DNA from: Bolinopsis microptera | Taxonomy: Eukaryota; Ctenophora; Tentaculata; Lobata; Bolinopsidae | Reading direction: 5' to 3' | NCBI RefSeq assembly: GCF_026151205.1 | Contig: NC_087077.1 | Coordinates: 8,425,983-8,485,982 of the forward strand | Length of the DNA: 60,000 nucleotides | Part shown: positions 1-10,044 of the stretch, one piece after another | Layout: every line of letters starts with the position of its first letter | How positions within the stretch are numbered: position 1 is the stretch's first letter | Position numbers and translations under genes: made by a program | The notes under the pieces: generated by a model | What the model saw: the letters and a program-made list of their open reading frames with translations, nothing else | Told to the model about the DNA's origin: nothing | Databases searched by the model: none

Positions 1-181
1 TGTTAATGAAAAATGTACGTGTCCTTCCACAATCCCCTCAGCTCTGTTGGGTCACACGTTATTGGGAACTGAGATCGCTATCGTGTAACTAGAAGCAGTA
101 TGTGCAAAGTAACTTAGGTGATAGGTGATAGGCAATATGAAATTATTGACATACGTTGCATGCCACTTTTCGCGCCGAAGG

Positions 182-543
182 CGTCACCCGGGGGGGTACC
201 AATGGCATAAAATGGCATAAATGGCATACGTTTTATGGCATAAATGGAAATTTTGATTGGCCAATTCTCCATTTATGCCATGAATTTAGATCTTCATATT
301 TGACTTTAAATTCGCAAATTATTATTAGTACTTGAATAAGGGACATGTTTCATGCTTTATAACGCTTGGAATGATCGTTAAAGATTCATATGACAAATAA
401 AGAAAATAGAAATGTATTATATCAAAAATGGCATAAATGGCATACGTTTTATGGCATAAATGGAAATTTTTATTGGCCAATTCTCCATTATGCCATTTAT
501 GCCATTGGTACCCCCCCCCCCCCCCCCCCCCCCCCCGTCACCC
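182..543. mobile_element. Small non-autonomous DNA transposon (MITE) with 8-bp target duplications
   Basis: The octamer CGTCACCC occurs at 182-189 and again at 536-543. Between them lies an element of about 346 bp whose ends are inverted: it starts with seven G then TACCAATGGCATAA, and ends with TTATGCCATTGGTA followed by a long C run. The interior carries two direct copies of an 80-bp block (about 211-285 and 427-500) built on ATGGCATAAATGGCATACG. No protein is encoded. An 8-bp duplication is typical of hAT-type transposases, so this is probably a hAT-mobilised MITE; the family name is inference. The right-end C run (26 nt against 7 G on the left) is expanded or a sequencing artefact. Confidence 0.75.
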
Positions 544-1118
544 ATGGACTTATCAATTAACGGCTGGTGGTGGTGTCATCGTTTGTCGTACTCAAAACGT
601 TTCGCGGTTGCGAATGCCGGCCCATCGAGGAAAATCTTTTTACTTTGTATTTTAACCATTATAAAGTGTGATTAGTCGGATATAGTACTGAGTTCAAACA
701 GTCCCTGAAACGAAAAAGCAAACATTTGATTTTTGTTTCGGCGACTGAATCGTTGATGGGCCGGCAAATATTTTTTGTCGAGTAGTGTTGAATACTCATA
801 TTAAAATGATTATTGATTTAATTTAGGAATTGTATATAAATATCTTTGACCAAGTTTAATTGTTAATGAGAATGCACCCCAGCACTGGGCGCGCGCGGCG
901 GCTACGGTGTTAGCGGCTACAAGCTTGAAGCTAGGCAGCTGCAGAAAAAATGCCGCGCGCGTTCAGCGTAGGGCTTTTCGTTTTTGATTTTACAAATGAC
1001 AAAGCAACTTTTAATGAATATTAATGGAATTATCGGATTCAATATGTATTGATTCTTCTGTGGAAAATAAAAATTGTATTTTACTTAAAATTGTATTTTA
1101 CTTAAAATCGTATTTTAC
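544..1118. other. No gene seen; AT-rich intergenic sequence with CpG-rich patch
   Basis: No convincing exon. There is a short GC-rich patch with GCGCGCGCGG near 886-900, and three close copies of a TTGTATTTTACTTAAAA-like word at 1072-1122. I see nothing functional. Confidence 0.5.
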
Positions 1119-2147
1119 TTGTATATTGCTTCTGTAAGATCTAATGTTACTTTGCAGGAATACTCGTACTCTAGATCAGACATCAAACTGAGATCGTATA
1201 TACCAAGACCCCCTTCTTTGACTGGTAATGCAAAGAGTTTTCTACTGGTTTGGTCGGTTCCAAACGACCTGTTCAATATTGCTGGTATAAAGGATTCTTG
1301 AATTTTGTATTCTAGTCTCCTGAGGTGTTGACTGATACCAGGTGTTGTTCGACATACATAATTCCATCTTTTAGATACCCCATAGTTGAACGCAGAATAA
1401 GCTGCCTGAGGTTCCCTCTTGGCAATATCTGCCAGATCTTCGATATCGTTAATCTATTCATCAACTTTACTATCTAAAAACGTTTTTGTCCCCTCCTCAG
1501 TTCCAATGAATGATCCAAGATATCTGTGTCCAACCTCTGATATTTGTAAATCTGGAAACATTTTTTCTGCTTTTTCTTTACAGTGTGGTTTAACAATGAG
1601 CCATGTTTTGGCTGGCTTGGGATACAAGGATACAAGGATACAAGGATACAAAAGTGATAATTATTTTATTGAATTCACAATAGTTATAATTCTGAAATAA
1701 TATTATAAATTAATATAATTAATATAATAATATTATAAATTAATAAATTGGGATAATAGCCAAACAGTGGCCCGGTTTCATTAAGTTTTTCCCACCATCT
1801 CAGAACTCTTCTAGTTTTCCCCCTCCAGCTGCATCGTCTGCATACCATACCTGTTTCACTTTGCTTGCATCAGAAGTTGATTGTGCAACAGTTTGAACTA
1901 GAGGCATAAGGGAGCAAGAGTATTTTCCCATTGCACAATTATAACCTGGAAATACTGAATAGGAAGAAGACCGGAGGATGTAAAAATCTCGACGATATTT
2001 GTATGCTCTGACCATTTTAACGACCAAGATTTTATTAATCACACTCAGATCAAAATATTTTACCGTGAAGGCATGCGAATCAAACTTTCGACCACAGCTA
2101 TACCAAACACGGAAATGCGACATGGTAGTAGAGGCTCTTACGGGCAT
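1119..2147 (-). pseudogene. Decayed reverse-transcriptase fragment of a retroelement
   Basis: Read on the minus strand, the order is a YADDA active-site box (QVWYADDAAGGGKLEEF, near 1800-1855), then WWEKLNETGPLFGYYPN after a one-base frameshift. Next comes an AT-rich insertion of about 100 bp that includes four GGATACAA-like units (about 1620-1745). The frame resumes at AKTWLIVKPHCKEKAEK (about 1560-1615) and runs down to about 1119 through PQAAYSAFNYG, RWNYVCRTTPGIS and LPVKEGGLGIYDLS. One in-frame TAG stands where a Trp is expected (about 1455). The pattern is that of a reverse transcriptase with its downstream connection region. I recall this motif set from large animal retroelement families but cannot name the clade. 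Frameshift, stop and insertion show a dead copy. Confidence 0.6.
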
Positions 2148-3101
2148 TGTCTGCTCGATACGTTAGGGACCCCAGATACACCTTACTAGACGTATTTTTG
2201 ACCGTAGAATCGATTGAAAGTGGTTTCAAGATGATTGGACTGATTGTTCTGGGGTAAAATCGCAAAAAACCGATTTTTGGGCCAAAAATAGGCCAAAAAA
2301 CCATGTTTTTTGATATTTTGAGCAAGTTAATTTTGTTGGCATGTCGGCAAAACTTGCATAAAGATAGCTAAAAGACAGCCGCACAAGATTGTATAAAAAT
2401 AAAACAAATCCCTCTATTTGTTCTGAGGTAAAAATCCAAAAAAGTGGTAAAAATTTTGACTTTTTTGCTTTAAGTTTGAATAATTTTTTGCAGTTGTATT
2501 AAATCAACCCAAAAATAGTCACATCGTGTTTGCCTAAATTTTTCCTTTCCGAGAAGTACCCACTTCATATACTTAATCGAAGTTTGAATATTGTCACTCC
2601 GCAAGCGTTTTAATACTTTCAACATACTTTCAACACTACTATATAACAAATAATTTGAGGATGTCCAATATGTCCATGGCTTGCTAAAGTCAACTGCATC
2701 GGGGGTACTATGATGGTCCAGGGGGTGCTGAAACAGAAGACTGGCACTCTTAACCTGTTAAGAAGTTAAGTAGTTGTAGTGAATGATGTTTCTGTTTGGC
2801 AATGTATAACTCCATTCACACCACAAACCACAATTGGACAATTGGACAACCCTGATTAATGTGTAGATAGTGTTGAAAGAATTTTAGACTTAAAACTTGA
2901 ACTTCACTTCCGATAACTTTTGGGGCTGTGCTCCAAGAACAGGCTGACATATATATAGCTTATGGATTATATGTAATGTATTCTGATTAAATGATAGGGC
3001 TTGCCAGTCCAACCACCTCATATTTTTCATACTCACTCACTCTCTTGTCCCATGTGTCGTAGTCCGTCAGTCTGTTCAATTTTTCAATCTTTTGAATCAT
3101 T
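2148..3101. other. No gene seen; fragments of dispersed repeats
   Basis: No coding signal. The block 2621-2675 (ACTTTCAACA, then AACAAATAATTTGAGGATGTC) recurs in the 131-bp tandem array at 31.85-32.15 kb. The block 2123-2172 recurs inverted at about 8798-8850 (GCCCGTAAGAGCCTCTACTA). The right part may be 5' UTR of the retrotransposon that follows. Confidence 0.5.
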
Positions 3102-3245
3102 TTGACTAATCCAGTTTACACTTTCATTGTTTTCCACAACAGAACATTTCAAACTACTTTCTGCTCTTCCTTCTTTTCAGTGAGTGTGCTAGTTGGACGT
3201 GAAGGTGCCCCCTGGTCTGCCTGGTACCCCCATTGCTTCTTCACC

Positions 3246-4485
3246 ATGATGGAAACCCCCACTGACACTCAAACAGAAAAGTGTGAGAAACCTCAACCTG
3301 CTGCAGACCAGACTTTATCCACTACGGTTCCTGATCAGGATACACCCACCACTTCCTCAGCTTCAGTCATTGATGATATTGACGAAATGCTTAGAGATGT
3401 CGATAAAATAATTCATTCAGAAAATCAGGACACAGAAGAAGACAAAAATGTTAGCAGTCTCCTTAGTTTCTTCTCAAATAGATCTGCTCCCCTCGACACC
3501 TATCTGTTAACCCATGCACAGAACCTACGCTCCGCTTGTCTCCAAGATAAAGGAAGAATGTCCTAGTTCAACAATCAACCAGTGCTTGATAAATCGGTAC
3601 ACCGACGGGAACAGCTTTCTTCCTAAGCACTCTGATAACGAGCAATCATTGGTCCATGATAGTTCCATTTTTACAGTATCCTTAGGTGGTGATTGCTCGG
3701 TCAAATTCACAAAAAAGGATCAACCTGAAGGAGAAATCGTAGAGACAATAGAGGGATGTAGTCTCTATGTGATGAGCAAACAGTCCCAGTTTCTGTGGGA
3801 CCACCGAATTGACAAGAGCACAGAAAAGAGGGAATTGAGATACAGTATAACCTTTCGCTACGTAAGCAGGAGCACCAATGCGACATTGATTATTGGTGAT
3901 TCAAACACCCGGTTCCTCAAATTTGGGGCTGGTAAAGGAACATTTGGTCACAAACTGCCTGGGAAAAGAATTGAATGTTTCACAATAGATCAGTTAGACC
4001 CTCTTCTTTGTGTAGGATACAAGAACGTTGTAGTACACTGTGGTGTAAATAATATCAAGAGGGGAGGGGGTGATGTTAAACATTGGGCTAATGAGCTGAC
4101 AAAGAAGCTCAAGAATATTTGTGATATGTGTCCATACTCTAAAGTTATAGTTTCACCCATCCTTCCAACTAGGTCCTCCTGGCTGAATGACAGAGCCATG
4201 GAGTTTAATAGTTTATTATTTGGGTACTGTAATACTAATACTAGAATAGGCACTTTAGATTTTGATAGTTTTGTTGATGAGGAGGGTCTACTGGACAAGC
4301 AGTTTTGTAGATACAAGAAGCCGGATGACCCAATCCACCTGGGGTCAAGCGGTATCTTTAAACTCTCCCGGGCAATTGCCCATAAGATCCTAGGTAGCCC
4401 TGTTGATGGGAGGTTGTTCAGTGATGTTACCAAGGCCCAAAAAAGATTTTCCCCACGTTCTCGTAGATCCGTAGTTATGTCATGA
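3246..4485 (+). CDS. LINE ORF1: AlkB-like 2OG-Fe(II) dioxygenase fused to SGNH hydrolase (frameshifted)
   Basis: The first frame starts at ATGATGG (3246) and gives an acidic, low-complexity N-terminus to 3566. The conserved part is in the +1 frame, open 3514-4485 (323 codons). In that frame, numbered from the ATG at 3514, there is an AlkB signature: INRYTDG, then His39-x-Asp41 (PKHSDNE), His97 (WDHRI) and Arg109-x5-Arg115 (RYSITFR). These are the iron and 2-oxoglutarate ligands of the family. An SGNH/GDSL esterase domain follows: GDSN at 128-131 (Ser130), GVNNI at 177-181, and DPIH with Asp272/His275. The two halves are joined by an inferred one-base insertion near 3505-3520 or by +1 frameshifting. 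The stop overlaps the ORF2 start as ATGA. Esterase ORF1 proteins are known in CR1-like elements; an AlkB half is, to my knowledge, unusual. Confidence 0.8.
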
Positions 4486-7400
4486 TAGCCAAACTAATAT
4501 GCGAAATTTGCTGCTGCTGCAATAGACCTGTGCGTGCTGGACATCCATTCATAACTTGTCAGATGTGTGACAAAATAATGCATAAAAAATGCAAAACTGA
4601 TGATAACATAGTCAAATTTCGAGATGCAACATACTGCAAAATATGCACTGATGCCAATGATATCGTTCGGTATAACCCTTTCTACCAAGCTCCCCACTTT
4701 GCAAACAATGGCCTCATTGATGATGAGCCAGTTAATTATATTGAATCTATCTACAACAGCTCAAAGATACTTGAAAATTGCAAAACATTCTCAATAACAG
4801 AGTTGAATGCCACCATCCTACCTAAAAATTCAGCTAAATATTTGTCCAAATTATTTCTAAATATTGATGGAAATGCATCAAACTTTGACAACTTTGCAGT
4901 TGAATTGTCTTGTATCGACCACAAATTCTCTGTTATCGGCCTTGCAGAAACAAACACTAATCCCGAAAATGGAACTCTGTATCAGCTTAACGGATACTCC
5001 TCTTGTTACCAATCACGCTACTTTTGCCAAGAGAAAAACCAGTTCAAGGGTAAAGGGTCAGGAGTGTGTCTTTACCTACACGATTCCCTTAACTTTAACA
5101 AAATCACTGACTTATCTCTCTGTAATGAACACATAGAATCACTGTTTGTATCAATCACTAGCTTGCAAGATCCAACGGTCGTAGGGGTTATATACCGTCC
5201 CCCAAACGCATCACTTGAGATGTTCAACAAAGCGTATGAATGTATTCTCTCAAAACTGAATGGCAAAAAAGTATATATTCTTGGTGATTTCAATGTTAAC
5301 ATTTTGAACGACCCATCTCCATCAGAGGACAAATTTCAAGAAATAATATTCAACAACGGCTTCATACCAACCATATCATTACCAACTCACCAAATGCCTG
5401 GCTGTTCCAGGACCTGTATTGACAATATCCATACCAATGTCGTAGATCAATCCCTTATTTCTGGTGTGATATCTGACAAGATCTCCCACCATCACCCTAT
5501 ATTCACTCTTATTGAACTTTCCCCTGACTCTGTGCCAACACCTGATTCATCAGACAAAATTACTATACACTACGACTATAGTAATGCTAACTTAGAGAAG
5601 CTCTGTCTTGAAATAGAAAACGATATAGATAGGTTCCACCACAGCTGTAACACATTTGACTCTTTCGTGCAGTTATTTCAAGAAAAGATAGATTTGTCTT
5701 GCAAACTTCTAACTCCTAGAACCACTAAACGTAACAGCATAACCAACCCTTGGATCACCCAGGGCCTCATTAACTCCATCGACAAGAAAGCTAGGTTGTA
5801 TTTCGAATGGAAGAAGACTTGTACATTAAAACTACCTGATGGGGATCCAAACAAGCACATATACTACAAGGAATTCGACAAGTTTCTCAAGAGCTCAATA
5901 AAGATGGCAAAGGCTATGTGCTATACTCAAAAATTCGAGAAGTACAGCATGAACTCAAAAAAGACCTGGGAAATTATAAATGAACTCCGTGGCAAAAATT
6001 TATCTAGATGTAAAGACGATTTTGTCATAGATGGCCAGAGAGTTACTTGCAGACGAATAATTGCTAACAAATTCTGTGAATATTTTACATCTCTTGCAAG
6101 TAATCTCAATAAAAATGTACTGTCAAACAATAGTATTTCTCTGGAACCAGTAGAATCATTTGCTCAGTTTATGTCTAATTCGGTATCTGACTCCATATAC
6201 CTGGAAGAAACTAATGAAAACGAGATTATCGAGGTGATCCGAGATTTTCAAAATGGTAAGGCCAGTGACATACCTGTAGTTGTCGTAAAAAAACCGGCAA
6301 AACTCATTGCAGGTACTTTGGCTAGGCTTTACAACACATGCATACAAAGTGGTACATTCCCAAGTATTTTTAAAACTGGTAAAGTTATTCCTATTTACAA
6401 GAAAGACAATAAAGAATGCATTGAAAATTATCGGCCTGTATCAATATTACCTTTATTTGGAAAGATCTTCGAGAAGGTTATTTATAAACGCCTCTATAAT
6501 TTCTTCACATCTAAAGGTGTACTAACAGACTCACAGTTTGGATTTAGAAAAGGCCATTCTACCACCCATGCTCTACACAAATCTATAGACTCCGTTACTA
6601 AGTCTCTGGCAAGCAATAAACATGTCCTAGGGATATTCATTGACTTGAGCAAAGCCTTCGACACCCTTGATCACGATATTCTTTTATGCAAATTAAATTC
6701 CTACGGTATTAGGGGCACAGCACTTACCTTACTAAAAAGCTATTTGACTAACAGAAAGCAGTATGTTATGTATAACGATGTACCATCAGAAACAATGGAC
6801 GTGAAATTTGGAGTACCACAAGGGTCAATTCTAGGGCCGTTACTCTTCCTATTGTATATGAACGATATAGTAAACTGCTTTTCAGACAGTGAGGTGAAAT
6901 TTGTACTTTATGCTGATGACACTAATATCTTCATATCAGGACCATCTAGAGAAGCAACATACAAAAAAGCCAACTTAGTACTTAAACATGTCTCGATTTA
7001 CATGAAATGTAATCTACTTCATATCAATATGTCCAAATGCTGCTACATACATTTTAAACCTGCCTCTGAATATGATGACACCTGTGCACGGACCAGACCA
7101 TTTGCTATCCTGCTAGATGAATCTAGATCAATATTCATCAATGGTAAGGTTATTACTAAAGTCAAGGATACCAAATTCTTAGGTGTTGTTATAGATAGTA
7201 AGCTAAACTGGATTGCCCACATGCACTACATCCGTAAAAAACTGCGATCTATGACTGGTGCAATCTGCAGAATTCGGCACTCGATACCTTCTGAACTATA
7301 TTTAAAAATATATAATGCTCTTTTTGAATCACATCTCAGTTATGGTATAAGTGTGTGGGGTGTTGTCCTCAAAGAACGGTCCAATGATAGTCTTTTCATC

Positions 7401-7886
7401 ACACAGAAGCACTGTATAAGGATCCTTTTTGGCAACCTTGACTCATATTTAGATAAACAATCAACATGTGCACGTACTAGACCATACGGTATGCAAAAAC
7501 TAGACCATAAACACTTTGAAAAGGAACATACAAAACCCATTTTTAATAGATTAAAAATACTTACGGCTCAAAACTTGTACAAATATCACTGCATCTTAGA
7601 ATTTTCTAAGATTATCAAGTACCACTGCCCATACTCCCTTTATGAGGCTATCAACATTTCAAACCGTGCAACGAGTCTCACGGTTATTCTCCTAAATAAA
7701 TCAAATACCTTTTTGTTTAATGCAGCCAAGCTTTGGAACGCTGTTCATAAAAAAATTTTAACTTCAAGCAATTGCTTAGAAACGTCCATTAGCTTGATAA
7801 AACTGAGAACAAAAGCACTATTAATACAAGCACAGGCAGCTGACTTAAAAGATACTTGGACTCCAAACAATTTTAAATTGCAGTAA
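4482..7886 (+). CDS. LINE ORF2: zinc finger, APE endonuclease and reverse transcriptase
   Basis: 1,134 aa, intact. Residues 5-55 form a PHD/treble-clef-like Cys/His cluster (CEICCCC, CQMCDKIMHKKC, CKIC). Residues about 125-350 are an apurinic-type endonuclease: IGLAETN, GSGVCLYLH, GVIYRPPN, LGDFNVN, CIDNIHTN and SDKISHHHPIF. The reverse transcriptase covers about 590-860, with IPIYKKDNKECIENYRPVS, GFRKGHSTTHAL, FIDLSKAFDTLDH, GVPQGSILGPLLF and the catalytic YADD near residue 810. The C-terminal region has two TCARTRP words, at nucleotides 7081 and 7467. The product should nick target DNA and prime cDNA synthesis there. Its ATG at 4482 lies in the ORF1 stop (ATGA), which suggests termination-reinitiation. 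It is roughly 60% identical by eye to the copy at 10045-13548. Confidence 0.93.
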   Translation: MIAKLICEICCCCNRPVRAGHPFITCQMCDKIMHKKCKTDDNIVKFRDATYCKICTDANDIVRYNPFYQAPHFANNGLIDDEPVNYIESIYNSSKILENCKTFSITELNATILPKNSAKYLSKLFLNIDGNASNFDNFAVELSCIDHKFSVIGLAETNTNPENGTLYQLNGYSSCYQSRYFCQEKNQFKGKGSGVCLYLHDSLNFNKITDLSLCNEHIESLFVSITSLQDPTVVGVIYRPPNASLEMFNKAYECILSKLNGKKVYILGDFNVNILNDPSPSEDKFQEIIFNNGFIPTISLPTHQMPGCSRTCIDNIHTNVVDQSLISGVISDKISHHHPIFTLIELSPDSVPTPDSSDKITIHYDYSNANLEKLCLEIENDIDRFHHSCNTFDSFVQLFQEKIDLSCKLLTPRTTKRNSITNPWITQGLINSIDKKARLYFEWKKTCTLKLPDGDPNKHIYYKEFDKFLKSSIKMAKAMCYTQKFEKYSMNSKKTWEIINELRGKNLSRCKDDFVIDGQRVTCRRIIANKFCEYFTSLASNLNKNVLSNNSISLEPVESFAQFMSNSVSDSIYLEETNENEIIEVIRDFQNGKASDIPVVVVKKPAKLIAGTLARLYNTCIQSGTFPSIFKTGKVIPIYKKDNKECIENYRPVSILPLFGKIFEKVIYKRLYNFFTSKGVLTDSQFGFRKGHSTTHALHKSIDSVTKSLASNKHVLGIFIDLSKAFDTLDHDILLCKLNSYGIRGTALTLLKSYLTNRKQYVMYNDVPSETMDVKFGVPQGSILGPLLFLLYMNDIVNCFSDSEVKFVLYADDTNIFISGPSREATYKKANLVLKHVSIYMKCNLLHINMSKCCYIHFKPASEYDDTCARTRPFAILLDESRSIFINGKVITKVKDTKFLGVVIDSKLNWIAHMHYIRKKLRSMTGAICRIRHSIPSELYLKIYNALFESHLSYGISVWGVVLKERSNDSLFITQKHCIRILFGNLDSYLDKQSTCARTRPYGMQKLDHKHFEKEHTKPIFNRLKILTAQNLYKYHCILEFSKIIKYHCPYSLYEAINISNRATSLTVILLNKSNTFLFNAAKLWNAVHKKILTSSNCLETSISLIKLRTKALLIQAQAADLKDTWTPNNFKLQ

Positions 7887-8172
7887 TCAAGTCTAATTGC
7901 AGCGGCGCACACTTACTATTACTATCATGATTGTACTATAGACAGAAAATCTTTCAAATCGATTTTGGGCGCTTTTTTAACCATTTGTTGTAATGTTTTT
8001 AGATACTAAATATCTAAATTTATAAAAAATTTTATCGGAATGAATTAATTTATTGATATTTAATAATTTATTCGGTAGGTTTATCTGGTATTGATATTGA
8101 TTATTATATTGATATTGTTATTATTGAACGAAGCTAACTCTAGACATAGTTAATACTACTTCTTTTAACAAA

Positions 8173-8356
8173 GGGACTTGGAGTATAAACGACCAAGTTT
8201 GCATAAATTTCTATCCAACCAAGAACTCAGGAGGCAAAGGTGGGTGCGTAAACTTTTGGTCTGCACTCTCCGATCCTGTATCACCCTGGATTCTTCTCGA
8301 CGTATCTTTGTAAAAGGTATATACCTTCTAGTCAATCTCTTGCTACTCCAAGTCCC
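8173..8356. mobile_element. 184-bp element with 13-bp terminal inverted repeats
   Basis: GGGACTTGGAGTA (8173-8185) is matched exactly in inverse by TACTCCAAGTCCC (8344-8356). Inside, about 8239-8278 (GGTGGGTGCGTAAAC, GGTCTGC) recurs inverted at about 9720-9764, so a partial copy of the same family lies 1.4 kb away. No coding content. It is likely a MITE or foldback remnant; no target duplication was found. Confidence 0.5.
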
Positions 8357-8370
8357 CTAAGATATCTGAT

Positions 8371-8451
8371 CTAAAGTTCGTGCTAGTTATATATATAGAA
8401 AATATATTTTTGTCTGCTTTAATTGATACTAAATAAAATTGTTGTTTTCTT
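8371..8451 (+). repeat. 80-bp block shared with the 3' flank of the Helitron gene
   Basis: From CTAAAGTTCGTG to AAATAAAATTGTTGTTT this block matches 26825-26903, which lies just after the stop of the Helitron gene, at about 80% identity by eye. Both copies hold an AATAAA (8432 and 26883). It is probably the 3' end remnant of a second, related Helitron. Confidence 0.55.
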
Positions 8452-9187
8452 GAAATTGTTGTTTTCTTGTTTTTGCCAAATTTTCGACGCGCACTACGCG
8501 CAAAAGCATTTAGTTGTTATCAATTGGCACCCGCGCGTTCATCATAAATTTCAAACAGCTATAACTCAGCGAGATTATGTCCGTTCTAGCTCATATTTTC
8601 ACACTAAATAGAAAATAATGTGATCTTATTGCTGACAAAATATGGATATAATTACTTTATTTGCCTTAGAGTAATAGACTGTCAAAGTTTAAAACGCGCA
8701 TTGGTATAGCACGTGACTAATAAGGCCAAATTTATACTTCTTAACATATTATCGATCCTTAGACGTCATACTATTGTGTCCAATTAGCGGTTAGGTCTCT
8801 AAACTCGTAGCAGAAAACACGTCTTTTTGCCCGTAAGAGCCTCTACTATGGAGACACAAGCTATGGTAAAAAATTTAAGGTAAAATTTTAAAAAGTTGTC
8901 ATGTGTCAACATTTAAACTATTTCATTTTTGCGCGCGCACTTTTGTTTTCATATTTGATAATTTCAACTTTATCGGCTACCAAGCTTGATAAAGGTTTAA
9001 AAGCGTTTTTTTTCACAGCCAGTTGGAGCTCACACTTAACGTGTAACGGTTGATATATTTGTATAATAATAATAGAAAATATTTAATATTTTTTAACAAG
9101 TTCAATTTGGCGCACGTTTCATGGTGAATTATACATTGCATTTATAATTTTATCAATCTATGCACAGGCAGACTAAAGTGCAAAGAA

Positions 9188-9453
9188 ACTGCTGCGAACT
9201 GCTGCTAACTGCTGCTAACTGCTGCTAACTGCTGCTAACTGCTGCTAATTGTTGTAGCACGATGCACTACTGCGCCGCGCGCATCCGATAATGCTTCTCG
9301 CAACCATACGTATGCAGATCGGCGAGATGCAAAAATTTACCTCGTGAATCAAGCTAACTGTTGCAACTGCAACATGCAAATAACGCGCGCGACAGCAGCA
9401 GTCAGCAGCAGTCAGCAGCAGTTAGCAGCAGTTAGCAGCAGTTAGCAGCAGTT
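9188..9453. repeat. Inverted arms of 10-bp tandem repeats (foldback-like)
   Basis: The left arm (9188-9256) is about six tandem units of CTGCTAACTG. The right arm (9393-9453) is about six units of AGCAGCAGTT/C, the exact reverse complement. The arms are separated by about 140 nt containing GCGCGCG words on both sides. The DNA could fold into a long hairpin. Tandemly repeated short units inside inverted arms resemble Foldback-type transposons; that comparison is inference. Confidence 0.75.
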
Positions 9454-10044
9454 TGCTCTAACCAGAGCCCTCTCGCTTGCAGTAGCGCGCGTGAAACAAG
9501 TCAAGAAAACAACAAATTCAAGAAAACAACAAATTTTTATTTAAATCAATTATAGCAACAATTTGAAAAACTTTAAAGCTCTTCTATTACCATGGAATAT
9601 ACTACGGGTATGGTGACTTGGGCTATCGAGTTGTTAAGTAGATTAAGATTAGTAAACCTGCACTTGCATTGTATATTTTATAAAAACTAGAAATTAGGCT
9701 TCACGGTAAAATGGAGAAGCAGGCTGATCTTGGAGAGAGCAGACCGTAAAGTTTACGCACCCACCAGGGCTACCTACCTACCTACCCCAGTTGTTCTTTT
9801 TGGTTTATCAGCTTGTATTGTTATATTAATTATGGACCCCAAGTCACCACACTAAGAAGGAGTATGTAAAAAAATAATAATAATAATAATAATAAATTAA
9901 GTTAATATCATCATATCTGTTTAAAACAGTAAAAGTCAAGTTGAGGATTGACTTTCCTAGTTAATTTAAAGGTTCAAACGTTTGGGAATATAATAATGTT
10001 GGTATTTGTATCTGCTGCAGCAATAATATCGAAATATCATTTGT

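Larger units (their letters stand above)
3102..8130 (+). mobile_element. Non-LTR retrotransposon (jockey/CR1-like), copy 1
   Basis: A nearly complete LINE: ORF1 (AlkB-like plus SGNH hydrolase), ORF2 (zinc finger, endonuclease, reverse transcriptase) overlapping it by 4 nt, then an AT-rich 3' UTR ending in short ATTGATATTG/ATTATT repeats (about 8085-8130), the kind of 3' microsatellite seen in CR1/L2-type elements rather than poly(A). The 5' limit is uncertain. It faces a related element (9.9-14.4 kb) tail to tail. ORF2 is fully open, so insertion was fairly recent, but ORF1 carries an apparent frameshift. Assignment to the jockey/CR1 superfamily rests on the APE endonuclease, RT motifs and ORF organisation; the exact clade is not determined. 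Confidence 0.85.

Noticed and set aside
437-675. Proline-rich small ORFs near 0.5 kb
   Set aside because: They read through the poly-C end of the MITE and have no other support.
3990-4433. 147-codon minus-strand ORF opposite LINE ORF1
   Set aside because: Antisense shadow of the conserved SGNH coding sequence.
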